DNA of 64,000 nt from Isoetes taiwanensis (GCA_021234155.1 JAJEKV010000078.1:1734001-1798000), one strand, 5' to 3'. Numbered from the stretch's first letter, positions 1 to 11,300 are shown. Notes: generated by a model from the letters alone, not told the origin. Translations and numbers: made by a program.

Positions 1-55
1 TATAGTTTTCATTGTTTTGCTACCACGTTTTCTTGTCATGGACCCATGTATGGGT

Positions 56-230
56 AATTCCTTAGGCAACAGTCTTGGTTCACCAAGAACAATATCTACG
101 GCACCCCGGTGCTGCTGGAAGCTTGCAAGGTAGCAGGGACTATCAAAAGGTTCATCCATGTTAGCACAGACAAGACCTAGGGCAAAACAGAAGCAAAAGC
201 CATAGTTGGAAATCACGAAGCCTCTCAGTT
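56..230 (+). pseudogene. NDP-rhamnose synthase (RHM) exon fragment, left arm, unit 1
   Basis: Translating + from about position 92 gives NIYGTPVLLEACKVAG, then TIKRFIHVSTDKT, a stop, GKTEAKAIVGNHEASQ. This matches the NDP-glucose 4,6-dehydratase domain of plant RHM/UER enzymes around the catalytic STDE(V)YG segment. Upstream codons read DNSLGNSL then FTKNN after one frameshift, as expected for the family. RHM makes UDP-rhamnose in the cytosol from UDP-glucose. Here the catalytic Glu-Val-Tyr is lost (DKT-stop), so this is only a fragment. Identity rests on recognised motifs, not a database search. Confidence 0.75.
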
Positions 231-284
231 CATATTCAGAAACCTATATTCTGCAACAAAGACAGGGGTCGAGAAATTTACTAT

Positions 285-499
285 GGCGCCTACTTTTGTT
301 ATAGATATAGTATCTGTGGGCAGTAATTGATAGACTTTGAGATTCCCAATTATGGCTTCTGCTTCCGTTTTGCCATAGATCTCCTCTATGCTAACACGAA
401 TGAACCTCTTAATGGCCTCTACTACCTTGCAAGCTTTCAGCAACACTTGGGTGTGTAGATATTGTTCTTGGTGAACACAGGACTATTGCCTAAGGAATT
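285..499 (-). pseudogene. NDP-rhamnose synthase (RHM) exon fragment, right arm, unit 1
   Basis: On the minus strand this reads VLLKACKVVEAIKRF, IRVSIEEIYGKTEAE, AIIGNL and then QLLPTDTISITKVGA. It is the same RHM exon as the left arm, extended by the family segment LLPTNPYSxTKAGAE. The STDEVYG active-site segment appears as SIEEIYG, so the tyrosine is kept but the motif is altered. A frameshift separates it from the upstream FTKNNIY part. It faces the left arm head-on, so a transcript across both would fold into a long hairpin. Confidence 0.75.
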
Positions 500-1023
500 G
501 TCCACATAGTGCCTTAAACTTTTTGGATGATACACATGTCGATAGCATAGCATCTCTTATTTCTTTGCTCCTTTATGCTTCATTATTATTGTGATTCTAT
601 CTTACTTTTCGATAGCAATTATATGCTTCTTGAGTTTCTCCATATACTACTTTTTTTGGAAATAAATTAGATGGTCTACTATTTCTATTATCATATGGTA
701 CTTGTACTAGTTAGCTTTGCTAATTATCATCCAATTAAAAGGGTATAAAGAAAAAACCTTCCACTAGAGGATGCCATATAGCTATGATTATGGAGCATAT
801 AGTTGATCCTTTATTATAAAAGCACCCTTCCTTTGTTTTGCTTATTGGACTTTGAATTAACATATTTGGAATCATCAAACAGCAAATGAAAGGTACACAA
901 TTTGCACCATGTGATTTGGGGGCGTTCTCCTTGTGCAAAGATAAATTAGTCAATTATTTGGTTTATGGTATGGTTTTCATTATTTTGCTACCACATTTTC
1001 TTGTCGTGCATCCATGTATGGGT

Positions 1024-1198
1024 AATTCCTTAGGCAACAGTCTTGGTTCACCAAGAACAATATCTACGGCACCCCGGTGCTGCTGGAAGCTTGCAAGGTA
1101 GCAGGGACTATCAAAAGGTTCATCCATGTTAGCACAGACAAGACCTAGGGCAAAACAGAAGCAAAAGCCATAGTTGGAAATCACGAAGCCTCTCAATT
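1024..1198 (+). pseudogene. RHM exon fragment, left arm, unit 2
   Basis: Same RHM dehydratase-domain fragment as at 56-230, with the same stop after STDKT, which shows it descends from the already broken copy. Confidence 0.72.
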
Positions 1199-1252
1199 CA
1201 TATTCAGAAACCTATATTCTGCAACAAAGACAGGGGTCGAGAAATTTACTAC

Positions 1253-1467
1253 GGCGCCTACTTTTGTTATAGATATAGTATCTGTGGGCAGTAATTGATA
1301 GACTTTGAGATTCCCAATTATGGCTTCTGCTTCCGTTTTGCCATAGATCTCCTCTATGCTAACACGAATGAACCTCTTAATGGCCTCTACTACCTTGCAA
1401 GCTTTCAGCAACACTTGGGTGTGTAGATATTGTTCTTGGTGAACACAGGACTATTGCCTAAGGAATT
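1253..1467 (-). pseudogene. RHM exon fragment, right arm, unit 2
   Basis: Minus-strand copy of the fragment at 285-499; it differs in one residue of the long reading frame (VGAVVNF for VGAIVNF). Same altered SIEEIYG motif. Confidence 0.72.
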
Positions 1468-1920
1468 GTCCACATAGTGCCTTAAACTTTTTGGATGATA
1501 CACATGTCGATAGCATAGCATCTCTTATTTCTTTGCTCCTTTATGCTTCATTATTATTGTGATTCTATCTTACTTTTCGATAGCAATTATATGCTTCTTG
1601 AGTTTCTCCATATACTACTTTTTTTGGAAATAAATTAGATGGTCTACTATTTCTATTATCATATGGTACTTGTACTAGTTAGCTTTGCTAATTATCATCC
1701 AATTAAAAGGGTATAAAGATAAACCTTCCACTAGAGGATGCCATATAGCTATGATTATGGAGCATATAGTTGATCCTTTATTATAAAAGCATCCTTCCTT
1801 TGTTTTGCTTATTGGACTTTGAATTAACATATTTGGAATCATCAAACAACAAATGAAAGGTACACAATTTGCACCATGTGATTTGGGGGCGTTCTCCTTG
1901 TGCAAAGGTAAATTAGCCAA

Positions 1921-2797
1921 ATGATCTGTGATCTGTGGAATATTTCATGGCATATGCCAGATCCATAAATTATAGCCATCCATTCAAAAAAAAGATGGGG
2001 TCAAACCCCATTTTCCATGTCATCATATGATTCTGAGCCAAAGGTGGCCAAGTCAACACTGTACACTGAATTGAATATCACATCTTAGTAACAAGCATGA
2101 ACATGAATGTCAATATCACTACTCCATCAAAACAGAAATAAGACATCTTAATAAGAAGCATGAAGAGGAACTTCACTACTCCATCGAAATTTCATTGATA
2201 AGACCTCAGTATTGCTGGGGCTGCTACAGCATAGGAGGAAGCATGGGGATTTGAATCCCCTGCCCAAAAGGCAGTTCCAGAAAACCTCAAGGTGAAACAA
2301 CAATGCTCAAGCATCCCTGTGCCAAAGCAGACAGCAACATCGGCTCTTCCTAAGTCTGGCATGCCTCTAAGAGCATCTAAGCAGGAGAAGGAAGAGGGCT
2401 TAAGAAAAAAAAAAATAAACAGGGCAAGGAAATCGGATTGAAGAGGCTCGGTTATGGCGGGAACTCCCATGTCACACAAAGGCTAAACCAAGTCACGGAA
2501 ACCAAAATGAAAGGAATACACCTGTAAAAATCGAAGATGCTTTTGGCTATGGCACTGTCCGATTATGCATAAGTGATCCCCTCCTCGAGCCCCTGAACCA
2601 GCCGGATTAACTCCACATTAACATTTGCCTGTGATTGACTCCGATGGATATGCATTTCCGTCGATTTGAAGACGTGGGTTATGGCCCCCTGAACCCTGCC
2701 AGATTAACTCTGCCATCGCCAAGCGGCCGCCCATCGGAAGAACTCTGCCATGCCGAAGTCGCCCTGCCCTAACTCAAAAACTTGACACGAGCCCCAC
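1921..2797. repeat. Flank block shared with 40.5-41.4 kb
   Basis: Direct duplicate of about 40,531-41,435, with a few indels (a 32-bp stretch near 40,665 is absent here). It contains a short internal tandem repeat around the phrase actactccatc (about 2,110-2,200), a T-arm/B-box-like GGGGATTTGAATCCCC at about 2,244-2,260, and a GC-rich part (2,570-2,797) in which a CCCTGAACC...AGATTAACTC phrase recurs. Homology stops sharply at 2,797. No gene is recognisable. Confidence 0.8.
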
Positions 2798-2848
2798 GTA
2801 TAGGCGGGATTCTATCCTGCCTACAAAGTGTGCATGTATGGCTAAAGT
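2798..2848 (+). mobile_element. SINE fragment, same family as the 53-54 kb array
   Basis: About 50 bp matching the reverse complement of the tandem array at 53.0-54.2 kb (phrase CTACAAAGTGTGCATGTATG). It begins exactly where the duplicated block ends and is cut at its 3' side by the poly(T) of the LINE that follows. Confidence 0.65.
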
Positions 2849-4110
2849 TTTTTTTTTTTTTTTTTTTGAGTGAATGGGGTTTTTTTCATTAATTATAGAA
2901 AAAGGTACAGCATAGTGAGTGAACCTTTATAGATAGGCTACTCATAATAATAAAAACTATCAAATGAACATAAGTGAAATAGGTGCTGCTGAAAGCACAT
3001 AATAATAGTAATGTAATGTGCAGAACAGTAACAAAAACAGTAGTGAACTGAAATAGAAGATGAGAAATATGCTGTGCTGCCTCTAAGTGTGTAAGCAGCA
3101 TTAGTGAACAATTCCTGCAGAGAAAAATAAGTGTTAATAAGCTGTAGAGGTTATATGCAAGTCTGTTTCAAGCCAGGTGGGTGCTGGTCAATGATTTGGA
3201 AGGGTAGGGGGGTTTGTGTGAAAGTGATATGTGTGTAGGAAGTCATAGTGAGCTCGAAAGTTTGGTTGAAGTATAAAGGGTTCCGCCATTTCCCCAGTTT
3301 AGCTCGATGATCACCACAAGGCATTGGTAGTTGACATCGGAATTATTAGAGTGCCATATGCATCCGCCAGGTCCCCTATGATGGTAGTAGCATTCCCCTC
3401 GTAATACTCAAACCGGCCGATTTGTCATTCTTCTCTTTACACTCTCCATAAACCACCGGATCTCGTGCATAAGGTATGTGCTTCCGCGAACTCCATAGCC
3501 CAATCTAATTCTTCATCGTATGCTAATTATGTCTATATTTGTGACGCCTCTAAGCGTACTCCTGTCCACATATCATATGTGTATTGTATGTCATGTACCG
3601 ACCTCTGCCTGAAAAAGTCTCAGATGATCGCAGGCTCCATCGGTGCCAAAGTCTCTCGCTAAGGCTCCCCATGTAATCTAGGAGAAGTACAATGAGTGTC
3701 GATGAAGTAAATCATGACAATTTAGTTTGAACAGGTCTATGAGCTCCTATGAATTGACCTATATTTAACCATTTTGTATCCAAGTCATCATTGTGCAAGT
3801 GTTTTTGACTGGTGGCAACCATCTCAATGTCATATATGACTTGTGATTTGATCCAGAACATAGATATTTGTTTTCCTCCATACTGACATCTGTTTCTATG
3901 CTTCCAAACATTCCATAATGCAATGCAACATAAAGTATTCTTATAAGCATCATCATTCATCAAAAATTCCAGTAAAGTAGCAGGACAATTTATATGAAAG
4001 GTATCTTCAAACCATGCCCAAAAAGTAGTAAGCTTTACACAACCAAATATGTGCTCCATAGATTCAACATATCTGCATCCAAGAGGGCAATTACTATGCT
4101 ATTCGGATTT
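2849..4110 (-). mobile_element. L1-like LINE, 3' fragment with poly(A) tail
   Basis: The minus strand ends in a poly(A) tract (T-run at 2,849-2,870) preceded by the A-rich 3' end usual for plant L1 elements. At 4,110-3,712 a reading frame gives CPLGCRYVESMEHIFGCVK followed by FWAWFEDTF and WNVWKHRNRCQYGGK. This is the zinc-binding (zf-RVT) region at the end of plant L1 ORF2. The stretch from 3,700 to 3,300 shows broken frames that may be the C-terminal RNase H-like part. Endonuclease and reverse transcriptase are absent, as expected for a 5'-truncated insertion. Non-functional. Confidence 0.75.
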
Positions 4111-5216
4111 TCTAATACTGTAATCGATCTGTCTACTTTCTAGGTATAATTCTCCAATTCTTCTTTGTTATATTATTTCATGTTGTTATTATCTAGACTA
4201 GATACCAACATTGTTCTATGATTGGGTTGTTTAAGTCTACGGTGCAAGGTGTTATCCCTTTTGGAGGCAAACATTGTATCCTGTCGATTTTTGGAATATT
4301 AAGAATATTCCATAAAAACTCAAAAAACATGTTTCAAAAAAACCTAAAAAAAAATCCCCTCCCCCCCTCCCCCCCGAACACGTTGTCCAAGAATTCTGGC
4401 ATTAGCTGGAAAAGCTGGATAGCAGCATCTGCCTTGCCATAATGATTATAAGGCATTTTCATAAATAGGTCCAGGGCTTTATACAGAAAGACATGCTCAG
4501 TGCAACATGCAAGCATCATACTAGGGATGTGGTCGAATTTGGACCACAATCAAGATCTACAATTGGGATAAAACCTATAAATGAGCTATCGTAACTAGCA
4601 TGAATTGCAACAGAACAAAAGTTTTAAGTTCAATACCTGAACTTGTGAAGCTAGAACAACACTAGATTAGAAGAAACCTTCGCCCAAGCATCCAGAATAG
4701 CGATCTATCTATTAACCGACAGTGCACTTATATATGTGAATTTCATGTAGCCGGATTCTGCCACCTGGGTATGTCTCAGACCTGATTGAAGCTATGTTGT
4801 CGTGGTCGCGACCACAAGCTATTGCAGCAGAATGCTTCGATGTCTATCGACCACAAATTTTATCAGCAGATGCCTATCTACCAAAGTGAAGACACGGCAG
4901 AATGCTTCGATGCCTATCTAATCTAGGTAAGTCCGCTTGCTTACAGCTGAAGAAAACCAAAAAGTTCATACATGTCGACTTCACGTGAGGCAGAACCTAG
5001 AAAAAATTAGGATTGAAAAAAAAAAAGGCAAAAAAGGATGTATAATTATATATATTTCGACAAGAAATTTATCGCGGAGGCTAAGGCCACCCGCGAATAT
5101 CTTTTTTCCCCAACTTATTTCTATAAGGGCAGATTTGTATATCTTTAGAATGGTGCGAAAGATGTTCTTGAAATCCAAGACTTAATAATGAAAATGTGTG
5201 TTAAAATATTATGAGG
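4111..5216. other. Non-coding interval
   Basis: No gene seen. Holds a low-complexity A- then C-rich tract (about 4,335-4,378), a perfect 14-bp palindrome GTGGTCGCGACCAC at 4,802-4,815, a direct repeat of the phrase cagaatgcttcgatg (4,829 and 4,890 region), and a degenerate GC hairpin repeat at 5,059-5,099. Confidence 0.6.
5059..5099 (+). repeat. Short GC hairpin repeat, copy 1
   Basis: Phrase ACAAGAAATTTATCGCGG followed by AGGCTAAGGCCACCCGCGAA. Related copies lie at 8,141, 8,340 and 12,924. The consensus GC part is close to a perfect inverted repeat (CGCGGCGGCC-GGCCGCCGCG). Confidence 0.5.
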
Positions 5217-5316
5217 AGGTTAAGCTCCTCCTCGAAGGGATTATGCAAAATAACCCTCGAGGCCGGTAGGCCGAGAGGGTTATTTTGCATTACCCTCGAG
5301 AGGAGGAGGTTGACCT
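5217..5316. repeat. Long imperfect inverted repeat with perfect 16-bp stem
   Basis: Positions 5,243-5,258 (ATGCAAAATAACCCTC) pair perfectly with 5,275-5,290 around a 16-nt loop that holds GGCC-GGTA-GGCC. Outside this, CTCCTCCTCGAAGGG pairs imperfectly with CCCTCGAGAGGAGGAGG. It may be a small MITE or other hairpin element; no target-site duplication was identified. Confidence 0.7.
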
Positions 5317-8140
5317 CCCTTAACCCCTTGTCCGAGCAGGTTGAAGCTCCGGAATTGGGTGCTAAAAATCAGATGGGGTTTAAGAAATATTTAGGATTTG
5401 AGAAATAGCAAAATCTGTTCTGGTATAGCGTTGTTTCAAGCTCTATTCCGACATACCCTGTTCTATATCATTCCTGCTTTATTCCATACCTCTGTTCCGG
5501 CATACCCTGTTTTGAACCATATTTATCCAGCAATGGAAATGGGCCATTTGCACTTTGAGGCTTGAGAAAAAATCCGCAAAATACCAGAACCAAAAATGCT
5601 CCAAGAACTGCAAAATACCAGAGCCATTTGCTCCAAGAACCAGAAATGCTTGGATCTTTGCACAGATCCAACGCCCTTGATTCTTCCTTTGTAAGGGGGA
5701 AGATCCAGTGATGGCATTTCTGGAATGCCAGGCAATATATGTGGCGGCTCATTCTATAGTAGAACCCATAGAAGAAAGAATCCAAACAGATCAAAAAAAG
5801 ATGAAGAAATCGGATCAACGGCCGATAAAGATAATTAGAGCCCACGTGAATCCGTGCCTCCTTCTTCCGGGGATGCAAATCTGAACGTTCTCCAGTTGTT
5901 TGGTGCAGATGCAGCATGATATCTAAGATTTATTTTTCTTGCAGAGATCAAATCTGCCTCTTCTTTTGCAGATCAATGAAGGGCTGCTTTCTGTCTTGAG
6001 AAAGCGACGGAGTTGATAACACCTTCTTCAAGGGACACCGAATCGTCTTGACACCTACTATCTCCGGTGCCCACTCTAAGAACAGAGAAATAGAGTTGCA
6101 AGAAGAAAAGGGGAGAAACAGAGTCATCGATCAAATGGAATATTTATTGTTCATATGGCATATTCGAGTGATTATGACGATAACTACTGGAATATTCTGT
6201 AAGGGGAGAATATTCGAAGAGTTATGACAATAATCTTTGGAATATTCTTTGACAAAAGCATATTCTGAAAGTTATGCATAATAACTAGTTGCAATCTGAC
6301 GGTCAGCAAAGGTTGGATCAGCTTAACCTGCAAGGACAAGGGGTTAAGAATTTGAGGATTAGCGGACTTAAATCCGTGTTGTTGCCCAATGATTCGTGCC
6401 CATATGATAGAGGAGGGTTGAGGACATGGGTTTTGTTCGAGCATGGTATCTGCGACTGTAAATATCGGATGGGGTCATGCACAAACCACTGTAGTATATC
6501 TGCCTCATTATCGTGTTAAAGCCATGGTTGGGGTCATGTTTAAACCACATATCCCCCTCATTATTATGTTAAAACCATGGTTACACACAAGACATTTTAT
6601 GGACTTAAGGAAATTTTTGAGATTTAAGTTGGTTTAAACATGATCGCAAATGATATTTACCGCTCTAGTTCTAGACACGGCGTAGCGAAATTACCACCAA
6701 GAAAATTCATCCATCTCAAACTCTATTGTGGGCCAATATCCTTGGCTTCTAGCACCTCCAACATGGAGCATGAGATTACACCCGTGTCATGTAGCTTATA
6801 TAAGATGCAAACAATACTTGGTGTCATTCACAGCTCACCCTACTTTTTTTCCTTTTCTTTGCTAATGTTCTTTGTTAATAGGAATGTAGTCACATATTTA
6901 GGAGTCCGACCAATGGTATAGCGAGGAATATTTGTAAGAATACCCACATGGTTGCTCACTATCCAAATTTAACCTAGCATTTTAGCCCCCTCAAATTTTG
7001 CATTTCCATTCCTTAAAGTAACATTTCAATAATCAAGAGAACCATAGGCCAATTGGATATGGATAGCAAAAAAAAATGCAACTTTGATTCGTTGGCCAAA
7101 AAAATGCAAATTTGATTCATCTCTCCCGATGGCACGGTACACCCAAATTGCCAAGAGAGTTCAGCCATTTAATGATTTGTTGGGTTAAGTAAGTAGTAGT
7201 ACAAAATCCATATTATGAAAATTTGAAAATCTCTATCCAGAAGAAGGATTCTGCATCTGATGTGATATTTTCCAAGAAAAACTAAAATGGAGGATCTGCA
7301 AGACGCCTTTTTTATAAGAGCTCCAACTACAATGCATCCCAGCCCTCAGGGAACTCAGGGAAATCGACACATGTAAAGGGTTTTAGGACCCATAAAATTT
7401 TGCCATATTTGACCATGTTGCAGACGCTCTCTAGAGAAACCTATGGGGCTGTAGAGCATCTAAGCAAAATAATTCTGTTGGGTAAATCTATGAATGCCAG
7501 TGAAGCCCGTGCAGCCCGACCCAGCAATGCAACCTGGAAAAACTCGGCGAAGAACATGTGCGAATGTGGAAGCACCAGCTATTTTTCTTGGTATGCAAGA
7601 TTTCTGCAAGCTGGCGGTACGAGATCCCTGGGTTTGCCTTCAGTCATTCCTTTGTTTTTGTGGAAAAAGAGAGGGCCGAAAGGGGATATGAAGAGGTCGA
7701 TCTATTCTTCTGCTTAGCTACTTGTCTATGCTCTTTCGGGCTTGGTGCAACATATGAAGAATCACATTTTCCCTTTCTCTGCAGCATATTTTCTTGTTGA
7801 TTGTCAAAGAACGACATGAATTGAAGTTTAATACAGGCATGCTTGAAATGTGAAAATGGGTTCGTGCTTTCACAGTCACAAAAGGCAGTGCAAAACGCCC
7901 ATCTGTTAAACAATGATAAACGCAGATGGCGATCCCTTTTTATATAACCAGTAGATTCAAACATCTTGCTTAAGGAGATCATGATGAATCCTTGGATGGC
8001 TTAAGGAGATCGCGATGGAAGATCGCACAAATCCGGTATTGCAAGTGCGCAAATATCTGGCAGTGGAGCGTGCCCGTCAATTTATCGACGGTCGAGATGA
8101 ATGCCTCGAGGTCGAAAGTATAGTGATTATATATGTTTAG
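5317..8140. other. Non-coding interval
   Basis: About 2.8 kb with no recognisable gene. Scattered open frames up to about 149 codons (5,468-5,917, minus) resemble no family I know and have low-information composition. The region has weak internal similarity (phrases about agaacc/aaatgc near 5,590 and 5,640; ttcgttggccaaaaaaatgcaa near 7,075-7,100). Confidence 0.5.
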
Positions 8141-8380
8141 ACAAGAAACTTATCGAGGCAGCCAAGGCCGCCGCGAACGTATTGAGCCCATGAATGTAGG
8201 ATAGGATAGGATATCGGCTCCAAACATGCCCTTCTTGAGGTTCGTTTCAAACCAATCTAAGTCAAATACCTTGCTTGTGCATTTGGGTATTTGATGTTGA
8301 ATAGCATAAATCTTATATGTAAGGTTTACTTTTATTATTACAAGAAACTTATCACAACGGCCATGTTTCTATTCTATTCT
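8141..8380 (+). repeat. Short GC hairpin repeat, copies 2 and 3
   Basis: At 8,141 the phrase ACAAGAAACTTATCGAGGC continues into AGCCAAGGCCGCCGCGAA; at 8,340 ACAAGAAACTTATCACAAC is a more decayed copy. Same family as 5,059. Confidence 0.45.
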
Positions 8381-8402
8381 TTACAGACACACAGGGTTGA
8401 GC

Positions 8403-8840
8403 CCATGATTGTAGGATGTTTTTAAAATTGAATATCAACATGAGAATACCCGGGATTTGAACTCGTGCAATTGCCTTATGTTCATGTGCACAAATTTGAG
8501 CCTACATGGAGATCCCATGATTGTAGGATGTTTTTAAAATTGAATATCAACATGAGAACACCCAGTATTTGAACTCCTGCAATTGCCTTATGTCCATGTG
8601 CCCAGTTTTGAGCCTATGTGGAAACATCCATGCCCAATGGCTTGCCCACTAGATTACCAATGCAATGGTGTTTTTTTTAGTGACCTCATTGTTGCCTTCT
8701 AAAACCCCAAACATATTACCCATCCAATGATAGTCAGTGAGTTTTGAGCCTAGGTGAAGAGCATTCATATCCCCGCTCAATGGTAGTCAGCAGGTTTTGA
8801 GCCTGGGTGAACAGCATTCATACCCAATGACCTCACCAAT
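8403..8840. repeat. Tandem repeat, period about 111 bp, with decayed third and fourth copies
   Basis: The phrase CATGATTGTAGGATGTTTTT recurs at 8,404 and 8,515 with about 100 bp of near-identical sequence after it, including a T-arm-like GGGATTTGAACTCGTGC. From 8,600 to 8,840 shorter repeats around GTTTTGAGCCT...GTGAA.AGCATTCAT follow. Non-coding. Confidence 0.65.
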
Positions 8841-10122
8841 TATACATGTTGAGAATTGATCAAATTGGGCAAAAATTCTTCAATCCTTTAGTAATTTTTC
8901 AAAATCTATTTCTAGCCAATTCTTAACCTTATCTCTCTTATTGAAGTGAACTGGCTGCTAGGTCTCTACCCCCTTCCCAATAAGGTAATATACCCAAGTA
9001 GCCTAGATGTGTGAAAGATGAGCCATTTAGGAGGAGATATGTAGGAGGAAAAGGTGAGGCCATTTTTCAGCAGAAAGTGGTCACTTGCTCTCGGAGGCCA
9101 TAACTTTTTGGGTTGCCCCTAGGGGAGCAAACCCTCGTTTATGTGAGTTTTTGGCATATTTTAGGGATATGCTGGTATATGCCTAGAATATTATAAAAGC
9201 TGCTCCAAACCTGCTATTGCCCTTAAACTATCGGTCACCGCCATTGTTAATCGAGTTCGGTCGTCGATGTTCACACCATGTAACCGGCCCCCAAGAATGG
9301 TCTGTGATAAATTTATTGCTAGTGGCATGTGGTGCCGAGATATAGATCGGTCAAGGATCTGGATTCGATTATAGAAGTGGAAAACAAGTTTCAAATGGAC
9401 AAGTTTCTCCTTCTCTCTTGTTGTTCCAGCATGGACCTAGATATCCTCCAAATCCAGAACGTTCTGCAAATCATAGGAAGTCAATGCACCTTTTTTTCTT
9501 AATCGCCAAAGAGGTAGCTTGTAACTGAGATAATTGAGATTTGGATTTGATATTACTCGACTTGATAATGCATAAAAGCATGCTCTTTTAATAGGCACAC
9601 ATGGAGTATATGGAGTGTTAAGGAAAGAGCAGAAATGAAGATTGCACAAAAAGAATGTCACGGAAGAGAAAATTTAGGCAGAGCGGAACATTCTTTTTTC
9701 TGCAAGAAACCCCTTCGTGGTTAGGATTATAATATTCAAAATCTGCCATCTAGGTGACATGTTACACTTAGGATGCTTGATGATATTCAATCTTCGATTC
9801 TTCGTGCTAAATATGGACATTTTGACGTTTTGCTGACACTTGTTTATAGATGCATAGATGTTCGCCGAGGAATACACAGAATGTCATACATGCAAAAGTA
9901 TGTTTCAAATCAAGTGTTCAAAACTGCCAATATCAAGTCCCAATAAATGTCTTGCACATAACCTAGTCTTGGCATGGAGTTATTAATTGCAAGTAGCGGC
10001 TAGAATGCACAGACTTCAGTTAAGTTTTCGGACTTATCCTAGAGATCTTGGTATAGATTGTTTACAACATTGAGTATCTGCTTATATGATATCTTTAATA
10101 AGCTTTTTTTGCATTCTGGCAG
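8841..10122. other. Non-coding interval
   Basis: No gene seen. The stretch 9,090-9,185 resembles the reverse complement of 20,040-20,125 (GGxTTGCCCC ... GGCATATT ... GGTATATGC), so it is a dispersed repeat. Short open frames at 9,191-9,877 look random. Confidence 0.45.
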
Positions 10123-10262
10123 GTACGTTTTTTTTATTCTTTCACTTGCAAAGAGAACCTTTATCTTATGATGGACTATTTAAATGGAGGCGACTTGTAC
10201 TCGATGCCGAGGAATTTGGGCTTTGGAAGAGCAAATGGCACGCGTTTACATTTGCCGAACTT
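10123..10262 (+). pseudogene. IRE-like AGC kinase, decayed exon 1 of 2
   Basis: After an acceptor (GGCAG, ending at 10,122) the frame reads [20 protein letters not shown], then [13 protein letters not shown]. This is the N-lobe/hinge of plant IRE/IREH1-type AGC protein kinases (FYSFTCxENLYLVMEYLNGGD). After RNLG the frame breaks, then [10 protein letters not shown] appears in another frame, then AEL before a donor (GTAATG at 10,263). The exon is 140 bp instead of the expected 141, with one loss and one gain. The family links microtubule and root-hair growth control in plants. Pseudogene, because two frameshifts fall inside one exon. Confidence 0.72.
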
Positions 10263-10470
10263 GTAATGTATTTTAATGCTTTTAGGTGCATATTACGCCA
10301 AATGTTTTGCAAATTATTTCATTGAGTCTGTAATGTAGTCACTTGATTTTATCTGCATGAGTGATTATTCTGTTGTGCTTAAAAAAGCCTGTGGTGTATG
10401 ACTGGGCTAACCTATAAACATATAATGAACATTTGGTATGTTCACATGATGTTTTACTTTTATTTTATAT

Positions 10471-11300
10471 AGAAAGAAAGAAAGAATGATTTTTATCGTC
10501 CACTGAGACCAATCGGCCTATGGGACCCAGAAGGAGCGCAGCAAACTTATTACTGTCCGGGTTACCCCCCCCTCCCGGAAGGGTTTTCGAGGGAAAAACC
10601 ATGGCAATAATAAGAATGATGTCAAACTATACAAGTATGCATCATCATGAAAGAAATGTATATATACATGTCAAGTGTGTGCCCGAGGACATAGCTGATC
10701 TCCATGTCCATAACCTCCTGAAGGTATGATCCCAACACCCGTACGGAAGCTCTGCTCAATGTCATATGTAGCCGCTGGCCAGGCCTGACCAACTCAGCAT
10801 AGCGCGTCCGGATTTGATCATATGCTGGGCAGCTTTGAAGGGTATGAGATTCATCCTCAATGACTCCCATTTGGCATCATTGACAGAGCCTGTCCTGGCG
10901 TGGCTCACCAATCCATCTACTCGTCGTGCCCCTGTGCGAATGGAGGCAATGAGTCTGTGCCTTTTCATAGGCAAGTGGGTACGCAGGTAGCATTGCGGGC
11001 CTCATTCCAATGTGGGATTTATGTGGCACTGATAGTGTGCTGTCTTGACCTGTTCAAGGGCACTGGCATCCCAAAGCTTGTTGAAGAAGCAAGCGTCAAG
11101 ATATTGCTTCAAGCTAGGGCGATCTGCCTCGGTTTGCACATGTATGCACCTGTGCTCCTGCACATTCCATCTAGCCAACCATTGAGCTCTTTTTTCCCTC
11201 CAGTAGCCCCATTGCCATGATATAAGGTAGGTTAGGGAGAAGAGCATCGTCCATATTGACCATCTTCTGAAAATAGACAATGTGGCAATCAAGGGCTGCC
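10471..11300 (-). mobile_element. LINE 3' end (ORF2 C-terminus) with (TTTC)n tail
   Basis: Minus strand, in broken frames: HVQTEADRPSLKQYLDACF, then LPMKRHRLIASIRTGARRVDG, then GVIEDESHTLQSCPAYDQIR and RYAELVRPG, then RVLGSYLQEVMDMEI. This resembles the C-terminal domain of plant non-LTR elements (RTG...C/HCPAYxxIR). The 3' end carries GACGATAAAAATCATTCTTTC followed by TTTC repeats at 10,471-10,500. It sits inside the intron between the two kinase exons, in opposite orientation. The upstream EN and RT domains are missing (5' truncation). Confidence 0.7.

Larger units (their letters stand above)
1..968. repeat. RHM fold-back unit 1 (tandem copy)
   Basis: First of two tandem units with a period of 968 bp; the window edge may cut its start. 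The unit is an imperfect inverted repeat: the left arm (about 56-230) pairs with the right arm (about 326-499) around a loop of about 95 bp, followed by about 470 bp of AT-rich tail. Both arms derive from one exon of an NDP-rhamnose synthase gene. Units 1 and 2 differ at only a handful of bases, so the tandem duplication is recent (or an assembly artefact). Confidence 0.85.
969..1920. repeat. RHM fold-back unit 2 (tandem copy)
   Basis: Second tandem unit, offset 968 bp from unit 1 and nearly identical along its whole length. Inverted arms lie at about 1,024-1,198 and 1,294-1,467. Downstream it passes into the flank that is also found at 40.5-41.4 kb. Confidence 0.85.

Noticed and set aside
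2192-2479. 95-codon minus frame, repeated at 40,833-41,117
   Set aside because: Conserved only because the DNA block is duplicated; composition (poly-Phe/Leu from an A-rich tract) and the T-arm-like core suggest a non-coding repeat, not a gene.
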